In this document: piece after piece, positions 46,147 to 61,949 of the stretch
Layout of the letters: every line of letters begins with the position of its first letter
How positions within the stretch are numbered: position 1 is the stretch's first letter
From: Batillaria attramentaria
Lineage: Eukaryota > Mollusca > Gastropoda > Batillariidae
NCBI GenBank assembly: GCA_018292915.2
Contig: JACVVK020000328.1
Location: forward strand, 332,501 to 396,500
Direction of reading: 5' to 3'
DNA: 64,000 bases
Made by a program: the position numbers and the translations under genes
The notes under the pieces: model-generated
Database searches by the model: none
Told to the model about the DNA's origin: nothing
Seen by the model: the letters and a program-made list of their open reading frames with translations, nothing else

Positions 46147-48745
46147 ATGGCCCCCACTACGCGTTCTACCGCAGCAAATTCCCGCCTCTCTCTCGAAAGG
46201 ATCACAAGAACTTACGATCCAATTCAAGTGCACTTTAAAAGTGAACTGAGCAAACTACCGTATTGGAGACAAGCCCTACATGACCTCTACATTACTGAAT
46301 CTGTATCTCCTGACATAAATGTGTTATGGCACGACAGGGACAAGCATCACAATTACCTACAGGTTCCTGTTACACTGAATGTCCCCCAAGAACTGTTTGA
46401 AACAATAGTACAGCTCCGTGAAGGCTCCAAAACTCTCATCACAATAACTGTGTTTTTTACAACGGGCACAATACGCGCACAAGGTCACTGCTGCCTCATG
46501 TGGGTAGATGAAGAGTTCAAACTGTTACGAGACACTGTTCATACAATGGTCACGTCTAATCCCACTCCCCAGTCTCAGGAGGTCAGTAATGGAGATGACA
46601 CGGCTCATAACGTGTCAGGACAAGACGACAAGCCTGAAGATGATGACACCCCAGGGCAGCTCGACTCAGATGGCCTACCATCCACCCTCAATACCAACCA
46701 GACGGGCCCACCCCCCTCCCTGGATGACGCAACGACAATCCCCCCATCGCAGGAGTCCATCATATTGGCTGACGTCACTACTGAAGATCTCGCTAATGAG
46801 ATCACGTCGCCTGAGCGGGTCGCCCCATCTGTAAACAATAACACGACCGTTAGCATTGCTGACCCCAGTGATTCCTGCCCAGCTAAGGTCACAGCTCCAC
46901 CGACTACACCCCGCTCTTTGTCATCTCTGTTTGCCCTGTCACAGGCAGCCTTATCCCAAACCCCTGCTCCACAGTTCGTGGGAATAATGCTACAGCAGCT
47001 CGTCCTCTCTACTACTACTATTACTACTCTCAAAGAGGAACTACAGGCTGTCCGCACGGAACTGTCACTCGTCAAATCTGAGTGTGCCGACCTTAAACAA
47101 TCTCACACCCAGCTAGAGAGCCAAGTTCGCGATACTGAGGTACGAGCAAGGAACGAAGTGAAAGCTTCGGAGCGCTCGCTCAAGGAGTTCCTAGAGACAT
47201 CACACAAGACTCTGTCTGATGACTACGCTGCTGTCAACACACGCGTGAACCAACTTACTACGTGCAAGGACAGTCAGATGGGGAAGTTACACGACCTCAA
47301 GAAACAAGTTGACACGCTTCTTAACCTTCCACCCTTGAAAACCTGCGACGAAGTTTCCCCTCTTCACCCGTCCAAGTCTCTCCTGCTGCCCAGTAACCCA
47401 GCTAGTGGCCCCACTTCCCTCAGCAAGAATCCACCACAATCCACCTCCCTCAGCAAGAGTCCGCCACAACCTAATGAACCCCTCACGCCCAAATCCAAAC
47501 CCAAAACCCCAGTCTCTCCCAAACAGCCCGCACAGCCCCAACCTAACACCCAGTCCCCTATCTCGACCAGCAATAAGTACGCCCCGCTCCCGCTAGATGA
47601 CGAAGGGGGAGAAACCCATGCTGCGACAGATATCAATGCACCTGGAAATCGGTGTGACGTAAGAACTGAAAACCCCAGCGAGAACAACAACATGCGCTCA
47701 TCTACTTCTCCTGCTGATGTCCTGTCCAAGCAAGCGATTCGCTCTGACACAACAGCTGTGCTAATCGGTGACTCTTGCCTCCGCTATGTTGACGTTCGCA
47801 AAATGGCCTTCTCCTCCAACACTCACTATCAAAAAATCTGCGTATCCGGGATGCGTGTCGGTGACCTGACGGGGTGGCTGGACAAACAGTCGCCACAGCC
47901 CCACGTCCGGCAGGTCACACTCCATGTGGGCGTCAACTCGGCTAAAGAGGACACTGTCAGTGTGTGGTCTTGGTCTGCCCTTCTAAACATAACCAGAAAG
48001 GTTTTCCCCAAGGCCACGGTTCACGCCTCGTCCATCATCCCAGCCTACGCCAACCATCCCACTAACAAAGCCATCTCTGCCTCAAATCAACACCTCAAGA
48101 CGGCGTGTCAGCGGACTAGGGCACTTTTCATAGATAACACGTCGTCCTTCATCACGCAAAACGGCGCCCCGAAGCAAGCTTGTTACATCAGAGGCGACCC
48201 GTTCCACCCAAGTAAAGACGGCGTGATCAAGCTGGCACTCAACCTCAAGTATGCAGGCTCTGACATCACGCCCCGCCCCCGAGGCCAGCATGACACCTTC
48301 CATGCTTCCCACTCAGCCAAGTCGGGTTCTGGGCGTAGTGCCCCGTCCCATTACCACCCAGAGCGAGCTAATCATCATCATGAATACCACGACTCTCCGC
48401 CGATTAGCAATGTGGCGTTCTCAGGTTCTGACCACCGGCCATTCACTGCACACGAGGAAAAGGAAAGACTGGCCCAACATTCCTACAACATTCGTGGCTC
48501 CACATCTGTACACCATCATCCGGGACCACACAGAGGATACCCCACCCACTTCCAGCCCTCCCTCCACGACCTACATAGTCAAGCCCCATCCCGTGCAGAC
48601 AAACAGTATTTTGACTATATGCACGGACATCGTGAGGTGTATGATAGGCCTGCAACCAGTCAGTCAGATCTTACATCTGACCTGGAATCAGAACGTATTG
48701 TGCGCCTTGCAGTTGACCGCATACTGAAGTCTCTGTCACGTTACT

Positions 48746-48747
<2 letters not shown>
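46147..48747 (+). CDS. LINE ORF1: coiled coil plus SGNH-hydrolase (esterase) domain, 866 aa
   Basis: The frame is intact, starting MAPTTRSTAANS. The N-terminal ~130 residues form a globular region of unknown type, followed by an acidic Ser/Thr/Pro-rich linker. A coiled coil lies at about 290-395 (LKEELQAVRTELSLVKSEC onward) and a Pro/Lys/Ser linker follows. An SGNH esterase spans about 535-700, with VLIGDSCLRY (block I Ser near 543), HVGVNS (block III-like) and DPFHPSKDG (block V Asp/His near 685). The C-terminus is His/Pro-rich. In CR1-type elements the esterase ORF1 is thought to act in RNP formation or membrane interaction. No zinc knuckle is seen. Confidence 0.85.

Positions 48748-48748
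<1 letters not shown>

Positions 48749-48782
<34 letters not shown>
48749..48782. repeat. (CA)n microsatellite in the LINE spacer
   Basis: It begins directly after the ORF1 stop codon. Confidence 0.9.
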
Positions 48783-48785
<3 letters not shown>

Positions 48786-49257
48786 TTTGCATTTTGAAGA
48801 CTATAGGTGTTGTCGACCGGATTTTATGTTCTGAAAGACATTGTGCTCAGTGCTCCGCGGTTATAGTAATTTGATATCTGTTACTACTGTGTTCTGTGTA
48901 GCGATCACTCTCGGAACTGGACAGTGCAACAGTCACTCTGACGTGTTATATAATATCTGCGCGCTCACGCCGGCGCTGCACGCCGTGTCGGTCGGTGCGT
49001 GTAACAGCTGTTCTTGATCAGACTGAAAAGTTGTGTCTGCAGTCCTTCAGCCTTCCGCAAGTCACTCCACTTGAACTAATCGGCTTTACCCGGGACTTCC
49101 TCGCTATCGCGATTGGCTTATAGTGACACTTCGCGAGTTTTATTTCTCTCTCTGTAACTTGTACTCTCTGCCCACTAGTCGCTTCTATTTTACGTGTTTT
49201 TCATTCTATTTCCTTGACACTGCTTCCTCGTTTGGTGTCTTTTGATATTTTTATATA

Positions 49258-51813
49258 ATGTCGCAAACACATCATTTACATATTGGCCATCTAAATATTT
49301 TTCATCTGTATAACAAAGTCCCCGATCTCTGTGTGCTTTTGAATCAGCCCAGTCCTTTTCACTTGTTTGGCCTCACCGAGTCTCGACTAAATGCTAACAT
49401 AAGTGATCATTCTATTTCTGTTAAAGATTTTTCTGTCTTCCGTCGCGATTCAGAACATCCCGGTCATACAGGTATAACAGTTTACGTTCATGATTCTATT
49501 GGAAATGTTACCCGCAGGCGGAAAGACCTTGAGTCAAAAACGGTGGAAAGTGTCTGGGTTGACATAAAGGCCAACAAGTCGGCACCCCTATTGGTCGGTT
49601 TTGTTTACAGAAATCCTTCTTCACCCCTTCAGTGGTATGATGATTTTACTACGATGCTCGATAAAGCAAAATCTTGTAGTTCTGACATCTTATTACTGGG
49701 AGACTTTAATATCAATATGTTCACACCAAACCCAGCATGGGATTGTACTACCTCTCTATTCGGTCTAAAACAATTGATTAACACAGCCACCAGAGTATCT
49801 CCCACTTCCTCTACGCTAATCGACCACATATACACAACCAACAAGGCTAGAGTAGTTGGTACACATGTACCCCAGGTTGGTATCAGTGATCATTACCCAG
49901 TATGTTGTAGCTGGGCCTTGAAAGCGGACCATCCACTTAGAAAACATCAACATACCACAATCAGATTCAGATCATTAAAACACTTTAATAAAGATGCCTT
50001 TTTAGCAGATCTCAGTAGCGTATCCTTTAACACGGTCTATAACTTTACAGATCCTACTGACTCATTGTCAGAATGGTATAGATTGTTTCTCAGTGTTCTG
50101 GATAGACATGCTCCGTTTCGAGAGAAAAGGGTTAAAACTGCGCAGCCCCCAACATGGTTAAATAATGATATAAGAGAGGCTATGTGTGTAAGAGACGAAC
50201 TTAAAAGAAGCAAAGATTTCACAGCATACCGCAAACAAAGAAACCGGGTAAAATATTTAGTACGCGAAGCACAAAAATCCCATTTCCAACGCCTCATGAA
50301 TGATAAGTCAGATGTTGTGTCGGTATGGCGAGCTCTAAATGCATTCACAAAACCAAGACAAAACCAACCATGCACAGACATCACAGCCGACACTTTCAAT
50401 AGCCATTTTCTTTCAGCAGCAGGCACGCTTCTGCAAAGTAGTTCCTCGGGTACACCCCGTCTTTCTGATAACCTCATAAAATACTGTCGCGAAAAACTTG
50501 AGCCCTCTGTGTCATTTTCGATTCCTCCTTTAACAGTGTTTGATGTAGGGAAAAGTATTTCACAAATGAAAAATAAACGGACATCTGGCGATGATGGTAT
50601 AAGTAGTACTGTTCTAAAACTATCTCTCCCATATATAGTGGAATCATTAACATACATTTACAATTTGTCCGTTGAGCAAGGGGAATTCCCGGCCGGCCTG
50701 AAGGTTGCAAAAGTCATCCCCCTTCCTAAAACAAGAGACTTAACAGACCCCAACAAATTTCGACCTATTTCTCTTTTGTCAGTCCTTTCTAAACCTTTTG
50801 AAAAACACATCCATAAACAAGCGCAGGCTTTCCTTGAAGAACACAGTCTTCTCCACACATTACAGTCAGGTTTCCGTCCGAAGCACTCCTGTCATTCAGC
50901 ATTGGTTCATCTGACTGACAGGTGGCTCAGTGCCATAAACAATTCTAAAATGACAGGAGCTGTCTTCCTGGACCTGAGCAAGGCTTTTGACCTAGTAAAC
51001 CATAAACTTCTCCTAGAAAAGTTGTCAGCTTATCATTTTTGTGATAAAACAGTCGCCTTCTTTGAATCTTACCTGGAACGACGAACTCAGTATGTTTATT
51101 TAAATGGCAAAAAATCATCAAAAGGTGAAATAGAGCATGGGGTACCCCAAGGATCCATACTTGGACCTTTATTATTTTCTATATTTATAAACGACTTGCC
51201 GTTACATATCACTCAACCCAACGCCACTTGTAGCCTTTTTGCTGATGATGCAACGATTGATATTTCGGATTCAAATGTTAAATCCATCAACCAATCTTTA
51301 CAACAAAGCCTACACGATGTTTCCAACTGGTGCAACAATAACTGTATGATCCCTAATCCGTCTAAAACTAAATGCATGTTAATTACCACAAGACAGAAAC
51401 ACCAACTGAATCCGCCCCCATTACAACTTTGCCTTGGCTCTCATCATATCGAACAAGTTCATGTACACCGTGTGCTGGGGATCACAGTAGATGATCAGCT
51501 AAGCTGGCAAGCGCATATAAATAATACGTGCAAAGTGTTGTCCAAAAATCTGTTTCTACTATCCAAACTTAAATACTTTACCGATGAACCCACAAGAAAA
51601 CTATTTTACAATGCACATATTCAGCCACACATAGACTACGCGTCCACCGTTTGGGACGGCTGTAGTGAGGCAAACTTTAAAAGAATAAATTCGCTCCACA
51701 GAAGAGCGATTAAACTGATTATAGACAAAAGCATGTGCTCACTTAGCACCGATGACAAATTTAAATCGTTGGGTATCCTGCCCTACGAAAACAACTCAGA
51801 CTTAACAAAATGA
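49258..51813 (+). CDS. LINE ORF2: AP endonuclease and reverse transcriptase (851 aa before frameshift)
   Basis: Endonuclease motifs are GLTESRL (catalytic Glu, about 40), LLGDFNINM (about 147), DHIYTT and GISDHYPVCC (about 208, catalytic His). Reverse transcriptase motifs are KFRPISLLSVLSK (about 500), SGFRPKHSCHSALVHL, AVFLDLSKAFDLVNH, HGVPQGSILGPLLF and the FADDATI catalytic box (about 660). It ends prematurely after LGILPYE, where the frame shifts in an A-run (51788-51791); the rest follows in another frame to 52064. Confidence 0.92.
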   Translation: MSQTHHLHIGHLNIFHLYNKVPDLCVLLNQPSPFHLFGLTESRLNANISDHSISVKDFSVFRRDSEHPGHTGITVYVHDSIGNVTRRRKDLESKTVESVWVDIKANKSAPLLVGFVYRNPSSPLQWYDDFTTMLDKAKSCSSDILLLGDFNINMFTPNPAWDCTTSLFGLKQLINTATRVSPTSSTLIDHIYTTNKARVVGTHVPQVGISDHYPVCCSWALKADHPLRKHQHTTIRFRSLKHFNKDAFLADLSSVSFNTVYNFTDPTDSLSEWYRLFLSVLDRHAPFREKRVKTAQPPTWLNNDIREAMCVRDELKRSKDFTAYRKQRNRVKYLVREAQKSHFQRLMNDKSDVVSVWRALNAFTKPRQNQPCTDITADTFNSHFLSAAGTLLQSSSSGTPRLSDNLIKYCREKLEPSVSFSIPPLTVFDVGKSISQMKNKRTSGDDGISSTVLKLSLPYIVESLTYIYNLSVEQGEFPAGLKVAKVIPLPKTRDLTDPNKFRPISLLSVLSKPFEKHIHKQAQAFLEEHSLLHTLQSGFRPKHSCHSALVHLTDRWLSAINNSKMTGAVFLDLSKAFDLVNHKLLLEKLSAYHFCDKTVAFFESYLERRTQYVYLNGKKSSKGEIEHGVPQGSILGPLLFSIFINDLPLHITQPNATCSLFADDATIDISDSNVKSINQSLQQSLHDVSNWCNNNCMIPNPSKTKCMLITTRQKHQLNPPPLQLCLGSHHIEQVHVHRVLGITVDDQLSWQAHINNTCKVLSKNLFLLSKLKYFTDEPTRKLFYNAHIQPHIDYASTVWDGCSEANFKRINSLHRRAIKLIIDKSMCSLSTDDKFKSLGILPYENNSDLTK

Positions 51814-52064
51814 TACTGATGCAAAAAATAAAACTGTCAAAAACCCCCGCATATCTCGCAAGTCTATTCAAGCACTCTCAAGTGCCGTACCGAACACTGA
51901 GAAACGATTTCGTGGTGCCGAAGCCTCGTATAGATATTTTCAAAACCTCCCTCTCTTACTCAGGGGCACACGCATGGAATACACTTCCAAAAGACATCAA
52001 ATCAGCACCCTCGCTTAGATTATTCAAGACCAAACTAATAAAACATCTGGTGGACAGCTCGTAA
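51788..52064 (+). pseudogene. LINE ORF2 C-terminal part, out of frame
   Basis: After the A-run the +1 frame continues with conserved LINE C-terminal sequence: KQLRLNKMILMQKIKLSKTP, LRNDFVVPKPRIDIFKTSL and GAHAWNTLPKDIKSAPSL. A one-base deletion (or a sequencing error) is the simplest explanation. Confidence 0.85.
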
Positions 52065-52454
52065 TGGCTTGACAATACATCTACTCTGTAGGATTTTGTA
52101 TTTCGGGCAAAAAAAAAAAAAAAAAAATCCCAATACTTATTCACATCACGCGTGTTTTTTTTTTTTTTTTTTTTTTTTAACTGTAAAAACATCGCCTCAA
52201 GATTTGTTTGCATTGCTCACCTATCACATCCTTTGTTCCCCCCCCCCCTTTTTTTTTTTTTTCTTCTTTTTCTTCTTAGTATTGCTTGATTTATGTATGT
52301 AGTAGCATGGTCGTGTGTGTTGTGTGTATGTGTATGCTCTACCTAGTTAGAGCTTACTTTGTATATATATATATATCAGTAGCCTAGCAAGGACAAGATG
52401 TAAGACAGGTCTGCGTACCTAATCTTTTATCCTTGTAAAATAAAGTTTCGTTCG

Positions 52455-52460
<6 letters not shown>
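52065..52460 (+). other. LINE 3' UTR with homopolymer tracts
   Basis: Contains A-, T- and C-runs, a TATA-type run at 52362-52375, then TTATCCTTGTAAAATAAAG and (TTCG)n. Related 3' ends are seen at 21490-21625 and, inverted, at 58424-58494. Confidence 0.7.
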
Positions 52461-52517
<57 letters not shown>

Positions 52518-52518
52518 G
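52461..52518. repeat. (CT)n(CA)n microsatellite
   Basis: Directly follows the LINE tail. Confidence 0.95.
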
Positions 52519-53346
52519 TAATTTCAAACCATACCCTGATCCAACGAACAAGGGCATGCCAAAAATGTGACCAGATTATTAAAACAACATAAACGACAAA
52601 GAAAATGACATACTTTTGATTAAATTTAATTTCATTTTAATTTGATAGTTGAATGAATGACGGAAAAGGCATATCATAGCATGGAAACGTAAACGTGGAA
52701 ATGTGGGGATTGAATATCTATATATACACAATCTACTAGCGAAACACCCTGAGTTCTATTTTCTTCCAGGTCTCCCTCCATACCATCGCTTCAGACACGT
52801 TCTACCCATGCTGACGGCGTGCCACTAGGAAGTATTTGTTTGCACGTTAAGATTTATACCTAGCTTGTAGTTGTGACCCAGTGTGTTTTTAATACCGTAG
52901 AAAGGGGTGGTATATTCTTCGTCGGACGTAAGAACCGAACCGCGTGGCAGCCAAGTACAGTGGGGGTGTGGGTTTTTCCACTCCCGCTGTGTTGATTCTG
53001 CAGGGATATATGTCGTGTATCAGTGTCGTGTGTGATGCATGGGTAATCACATTTTACAAATAGAGACAGACAAATCCACTTGAAAAAAATCCGTGTACAA
53101 TAAAGGCAAGCGGCTGTGAAAAAAGCTCTACTGAAAGCCAAGGCCGACTCTATATCCAGACCCTATCAACAACACGCGGTAAAAGGAAACTGGGTTAAGC
53201 CGAGCAGGACACAACAAATACGATTATCATCAGGATATATACCCAGGAAGTAGACTACATTTTATAGTTTTCCACTGTGAAAGTGTGACGTGTTGGAAAT
53301 TCCGATAAGGACAAATACAGTCTATTGCTGGGCTGGAAGTTTCAAC
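52519..53346 (+). other. Gene E upstream region
   Basis: No gene is seen. The last ~150 bp resemble the 5' flanks of genes C and D (shared TTATAGTTTTC and GACGTGTTGGAAA blocks and the GAAGTTTCAACATGG start context). A TATATA at 53236-53241 is a candidate core promoter element. Confidence 0.45.
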
Positions 53347-57643
<4,297 letters not shown>

Positions 57644-57969
57644 CCTGGTCCGTGTGTCAACCTGCTAGAAATGTGGAAACTACAAAAACACATATGAACA
57701 CGAATGCTAACTCCAGACAACAGACAGTACCCACCAGTGTCTGCAATGAGACGGAAATCTTTCTGAAAATACCAGCAAAACTACCGCCACTGGAACCAGC
57801 TCCAAGATCTCCAGAAGAACCCTCCTGCCCCATGAAGACCGACAATGAAAAAACGTCACAAGCGCAAGAACTGAAGAAGAAACCAGACAAAGAGAAAGGT
57901 CACAAGAGGGAGGGCGCTATACGTGTTAACAAGGATTCTAAGAAAGACAACAATAATACAATACAATAA
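57644..57969 (+). other. Gene E 3' region with a long out-of-phase open frame
   Basis: A frame of 131 codons (57574-57969) overlaps the terminal exon out of phase and runs on through PPLEPAPRSPEEPSCP and KKKPDKEKGHKREG to a stop. It is charged and Pro-rich and could be a chance 3'-UTR frame or an alternative C-terminus reached by a phase-2 junction. Confidence 0.25.
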
Positions 57970-58363
57970 CGACAGGAAAAACGTTTCTCTCACGTCAAAC
58001 TTTGTTTACAATCATTGTTTCCGCCCTCGCCATTACCAGGTCGGAATTTGCTTTTCCAAGGCTTTATAAAAGTTGAGCGCAAATCATTCTCCCAGTGTAT
58101 AGGGGAAAAGGTCTCACAGATAACGTTATTCCTAGAACGGAGATGTACTAACATATTCCCTAGCCTAAGTACGATTGAGACTGCTGATGGCTGTACAACA
58201 GGTACATTGATCAAGACATAATATTGTCTTTGAAATGATTTCTCGTGTATAAGCGTGATTTTTTAATGTTAAACTCAAGTATTCTATGATGATCATATTT
58301 GTATATTCAATTTCTCTGCATGAAAGCGCTGGAGATTTTTTTCATTCCTCAAAATCAGCTTTA

Positions 58364-58369
58364 AATAAA
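58364..58369 (+). promoter_or_regulatory. Possible polyadenylation signal, gene E
   Basis: AATAAA about 720 bp after the stop codon. Confidence 0.35.
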
Positions 58370-58423
58370 ACAATACGTTTTCGTTTTTAATTAATGGTCG
58401 ACATACGAAAGAAAGAGAGAGAG

Positions 58424-58494
58424 AGAGAATGAATGAATGAATGAATGAACTTTATTTGACTATGATATAATTGTTGGGCACATGTGCTTACCTT
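58424..58494 (-). mobile_element. Older LINE 3' end, left part (continues at 61711)
   Basis: The minus strand reads ATAGTCAAATAAAGTTCATTC with a repeated ATTC tail, like the 3' end of the CR1/L2-like element. The RTE-like element split this remnant. Confidence 0.65.
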
Positions 58495-58517
58495 TTAACT
58501 TGTCCTTAGTTAGTTAG

Positions 58518-61500
58518 TTAGTTATGCCTATAGCCCGTGAGTGGGCATAGGCCATCCACAGTTGCACGCCATCGTCTCCTGTCCTGTGCTATCGTCTCTA
58601 ACTCCTTCCAGCTGTATCCCATCTGCCGGGTGTCCGCGTCCAGGTCCCTCCTCCAGGAGTTCTTGGGTCTTCCACGTTTTCTTTTGCCTTGAGGATTCCA
58701 GGCAAGAGCTTGGCGCGTGAGGCTACCGGGTGGTTTTCTCAGGGTGTGTCCAATCCACCTCCATCTTCTCCTCTTGATCTCATCTTCAGCTGGTGTCTGG
58801 TTGGTTCGCTGCCAGAGTTCGGTGTTGCTGATCTTGTCTGGCCAGTGTACTCGGAGTATTTTTCTCAAGCATGAATTGATGAATGTCTGTATCTTTCTGG
58901 TGGTTGTCTTGGTCGTTCTCCATGTCTCCGATCCATACAGTAGAACAGATTTTACATTTGAGTTAAACAGGCGGACTTTGGTCTTTGTTGATATTTGCTG
59001 GGACTTCCAGATGTTCTTGAGGGTGGTGAAAGCGGTTCTTGCCTTTCCAATCCGGGATTTGACGTCAGCGTCCGTACCTCCTTGCTGGTTAATGATGCTG
59101 CCGAGGTAGGTGAATGAGTCTACTTCTTCTAAGTTGTTCCCGTTCAATGTCACTGGTGCTGCGCTGGTTGCGTTGATCTTCAGGACTTTGGTCTTCTGCG
59201 GATGGATGTCCAGGCCAACCTGAGCTGAAGTGGTTGCCAGGGTTGATGTCTTGTCTTGCATCTGTTGGTGACTGTGTGCAAGTAGGGCAAGGTCGTCTGC
59301 AAAGTCGAGGTCGTCTAATTGGGTCCAGAGCGTCCACTGGATGCCGTTCCTTGTGCCCTCTGTTGTCGTCTTCATAATCCAGTCGATCGCGAGCAGGAAT
59401 AGGAACGGCGACAGGAGGCAGCCTTGACGAACTCCGGTCTTCACGTCGAGTCGTCGTGACAGCTTTCCCTGGTGGACGACTTGGCACGCCATTCCCTCGT
59501 ATGATGTCTGGATGAGTCTGGACAGCTTTGGTGGAATTCCATAATGTCTCAGGAGCTGCCAGAGTGTGTCGCGGTGGAGGGTGTCGAAGGCTTTACGGTA
59601 GTCCACGAAGTTGACGTAGAGTGAACTGTTCCATTCTAACGACTGTTCCACTATGATCCGAAGGGTTGCGATCTGGTCTATGCAGGATCTGTTGCGCCTA
59701 AAGCCAGCTTGGTTGTCTCTGAGCTTTCCGTCTACACTGTCTCTCATTCGCTCTAGGAGAATTCTGTTGAAAATCTTCCCCGGGATGGAAAGGAGCGTGA
59801 TGCCTCGGTAGTTGTTGCAATTTCCAAGGTCACCTTTCTTGGGCAGTTTGATAATGTGTCCTTCCTTCCAGTCTGTCGGTATCTCTTCCTCGTTCCAGAT
59901 CTTCTCGAACAATGGTAGTAGCATCTCCGCTGTTGTCTCGACGTCTGCCTTGAGTGCTTCTGCCGGGATCCCATCCGGTCCTGCTGCCTTGCCGTTCTTC
60001 ATCTTCTTGATGGCACGCACAATCTCTTGCTTTGTTGGCGCTCCACAGTCTATCTCGAGGTCTCTCTCAGCCTCTGGGATGGTGGGAGGATTGGCTGGTG
60101 CTGGTCTATTCAAGAGTTCCTCAAAGTGGTCGGCCCATCTCTCTAGTTGCCTCTCAGAGTCAATGATGGTCTGTCCTTGTTTGTCCTTGATTGGTCTCTC
60201 TGGTTTGCTGTACTTGCCCGCCAGTTTTCTTGTCAGGTCGTACAGTTCCTTCATGTTTCCGTCGTGGGCTGCTTGCTCTGCCTTGTCTGCTATATCTTCA
60301 TAGTACTCTCTCTTGTCCTTTTTCACGCTCTGCCGGACTTTCTTGTGGGCTTCGGTGTACTCTGCCTGTGCTGCTGCCTTGCTGGTTCTCGTCCGGCTTG
60401 CATTTACTGCCTCTTTCTTCCGTTTCCTCTTCTCTATTTTTTGAAGGGTGTCTTCTGATATCCAGTCTTTGTGCTGGGTTTTCCTTGGGCCTAGTTCTTC
60501 CCTGCATGTTGTCTGTATGGCGTCTCTGGTCTCTTCCCACAGCGTGTGTACCTCTGTATCTTCTGTCAACATATCCTGCAACACCTGGAACCTGTTCCTC
60601 AGGGTCAGTATGAACGAGTTCTTCTTCTGTTGATCTCTCAGAGCGCTCACGTTGTACTTCTCTCTGCCAGTTGGTTCTGTGGGGATCCTTTTCAGTTTCA
60701 GTTTCACTTTTGCAGTCAGGAGATGGTGGTCTGTTACAGCATCTGCTCCTCTTTTCACACGAACATCTTGAAGTGATCTTCTGAATCTCCTCGACACACA
60801 CACATGGTCAATTTGATTTTCAGTCACATGGTCAGGTGACACCCATGTTGCCTTATGGATTTTCTTGTGTGGAAAAATGCTGCCTCCAATAACAAAATTG
60901 TTCAGTCCGCACATGTCGGCAAAGCGCTCTCCGTTGTCGTTCATGTCTCCTAATGCATGCTTGCCCATCACTTCCTCATATCCCGTATTGTCTGACCCCA
61001 CCTTCGCGTTGAAGTCTCCCATTAGGATGTTAATGTCCTTGTCCTTCAGTGTGTCTAGGACTGCCTGTAGTCGCTGGTAGAAAGTATCTTTGCTGTCATC
61101 TTCATGGTCATTTGTGGGGGCGTAGCACTGTATCACGTTCATGTCGATGTTCTTCTTCTTTGTCCAGAAGCTTGCAGTGATCATCCTCGGGCCGTGTGCT
61201 TCCCATCCTATCAGAGCTCTCTGTGCTTCTTTTGACAGCATGATGGCTACTCCCTCAGTATGTGCCGCGTCTTCGTCTTCATGGCCCGAGTATAGCAGGA
61301 GTTCTCCAGTTGACAGTCTCACTTGACCGGCTTGCAACCATCTTGTCTCACTCAGTCCAAGCAGTGTGATGTTGTATCTGCGCATCTCGGCTGCCACTTG
61401 AGCTGTCTTTCCTGCTTCGTACATGGTCTTGATGTTCCATGTACCGATGGTAAGAGTCGTCCTGGTTGATAGAAGGGTGGTCGGTACTGGAGCTTCCTTA

Positions 61501-61556
61501 CGGCTTTCACCCCAACACGTCATAGATCCTGCTGCAGCAGGCCCTTCCTCTCCCAA
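58518..61556 (-). CDS. RTE-like LINE polyprotein: AP endonuclease plus reverse transcriptase, 1012 aa
   Basis: The frame is uninterrupted. Endonuclease motifs: [13 protein letters not shown] (about 37), LLGLSETRW (Glu), [21 protein letters not shown] (about 180), [12 protein letters not shown] and VTDHHLL (catalytic His). Reverse transcriptase motifs: [13 protein letters not shown] (about 527), [54 protein letters not shown] and the catalytic [11 protein letters not shown] (about 750). C-terminal conserved [20 protein letters not shown] and [15 protein letters not shown] complete the family pattern. The length and absence of stops suggest a young or still active copy. Confidence 0.95.
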   Translation of the reverse strand: MGEEGPAAAGSMTCWGESRKEAPVPTTLLSTRTTLTIGTWNIKTMYEAGKTAQVAAEMRRYNITLLGLSETRWLQAGQVRLSTGELLLYSGHEDEDAAHTEGVAIMLSKEAQRALIGWEAHGPRMITASFWTKKKNIDMNVIQCYAPTNDHEDDSKDTFYQRLQAVLDTLKDKDINILMGDFNAKVGSDNTGYEEVMGKHALGDMNDNGERFADMCGLNNFVIGGSIFPHKKIHKATWVSPDHVTENQIDHVCVSRRFRRSLQDVRVKRGADAVTDHHLLTAKVKLKLKRIPTEPTGREKYNVSALRDQQKKNSFILTLRNRFQVLQDMLTEDTEVHTLWEETRDAIQTTCREELGPRKTQHKDWISEDTLQKIEKRKRKKEAVNASRTRTSKAAAQAEYTEAHKKVRQSVKKDKREYYEDIADKAEQAAHDGNMKELYDLTRKLAGKYSKPERPIKDKQGQTIIDSERQLERWADHFEELLNRPAPANPPTIPEAERDLEIDCGAPTKQEIVRAIKKMKNGKAAGPDGIPAEALKADVETTAEMLLPLFEKIWNEEEIPTDWKEGHIIKLPKKGDLGNCNNYRGITLLSIPGKIFNRILLERMRDSVDGKLRDNQAGFRRNRSCIDQIATLRIIVEQSLEWNSSLYVNFVDYRKAFDTLHRDTLWQLLRHYGIPPKLSRLIQTSYEGMACQVVHQGKLSRRLDVKTGVRQGCLLSPFLFLLAIDWIMKTTTEGTRNGIQWTLWTQLDDLDFADDLALLAHSHQQMQDKTSTLATTSAQVGLDIHPQKTKVLKINATSAAPVTLNGNNLEEVDSFTYLGSIINQQGGTDADVKSRIGKARTAFTTLKNIWKSQQISTKTKVRLFNSNVKSVLLYGSETWRTTKTTTRKIQTFINSCLRKILRVHWPDKISNTELWQRTNQTPAEDEIKRRRWRWIGHTLRKPPGSLTRQALAWNPQGKRKRGRPKNSWRRDLDADTRQMGYSWKELETIAQDRRRWRATVDGLCPLTGYRHN

Positions 61557-61687
61557 GACTGGAGTGTTTTGTGCAACTGTTGACGTTTCTGTAGCTTTCT
61601 CCTTTTTTCCAGGGTGGGGCTGCTGACCCCACGCCCAACCTTCCTCACTTTACCCGGGCTTAGGACCGGCAAGAGACCTGACGGCAT
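61520..61687 (-). CDS. Short ORF upstream of and overlapping the RTE-like polyprotein
   Basis: About 55 codons from ATG ([20 protein letters not shown]) to LQQDL, basic, overlapping the main ORF start by about 37 bp. RTE elements sometimes have such a small ORF1; function unknown. Confidence 0.45.
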   Translation of the reverse strand: MPSGLLPVLSPGKVRKVGRGVSSPTLEKRRKLQKRQQLHKTLQSWERKGLLQQDL

Positions 61688-61710
61688 CCAGGCGGAGTTA
61701 ACTTGTCCTT

Positions 61711-61850
61711 GGTACAGCAAAAAAAAAAAAAAACTTAAGAATTACTACAAGATCTAAACTCGAACAATACATAAACGAAAGAAAATCCAACAAAACAAGT
61801 AAAAAGAAAGAAAATGACAAGCCAAACATAAAGAATACAAGTTAGGGAAT
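61711..61850 (-). mobile_element. Older LINE 3' end, right part
   Basis: AT-rich sequence continuous with 58424-58494 if the RTE-like insertion is removed; A-run at 61718-61733. No coding sequence. Confidence 0.5.
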
Positions 61851-61873
61851 ACAGAGAGAGAGAGAGAGAGAGA
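61850..61873. repeat. (GA)n microsatellite
   Basis: Short GA tract upstream of gene F. Confidence 0.9.
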
Positions 61874-61949
61874 TCCTATCGCTCTCTACGTCAGCGAAGG
61901 GAGACAATCTCGGCTGACGCGAGAAAGAGATGATAGTCTTCCCAAGGCA

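Larger units (their letters stand above)
45280..52460 (+). mobile_element. CR1/L2-like non-LTR retrotransposon, nearly full length
   Basis: The layout is a 5' UTR (about 45280-46146) with a duplicated ~146-bp unit, ORF1 (46147-48747), a 510-bp spacer with a (CA)n tract, ORF2 (49258 to about 52064, one frameshift), and a 3' UTR with T- and C-runs ending AATAAAGTTTCG-(TTCG)n. An SGNH-esterase ORF1 and an ORF2 of AP endonuclease plus reverse transcriptase without RNase H are features of the CR1/L2 group. The exact 5' end and target duplication were not found. It lies between genes D and E in sense orientation. Confidence 0.88.
58508..61697 (-). mobile_element. RTE-like non-LTR retrotransposon, apparently intact, 3.19 kb
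   Basis: TTAACTTGTCCTT is duplicated on both sides (58495-58507 and 61698-61710), fixing the ends. On the minus strand it runs from a short 5' region with a small ORF, through one long ORF, to a short 3' UTR ending in (TAAC)n. Length, single main ORF and short-repeat tail fit RTE-type LINEs. It inserted into an older LINE 3' fragment. Confidence 0.92.

Noticed and set aside
46605..47075. Minus-strand ORF of 156 codons
   Set aside because: Shadow of LINE ORF1 in another frame.
50037..50657. Minus-strand ORF of 206 codons
   Set aside because: Shadow of LINE ORF2.
60298..60801. ORFs overlapping the RTE-like polyprotein in other frames
   Set aside because: Shadows of the 1012-codon frame; highly charged artefact composition.
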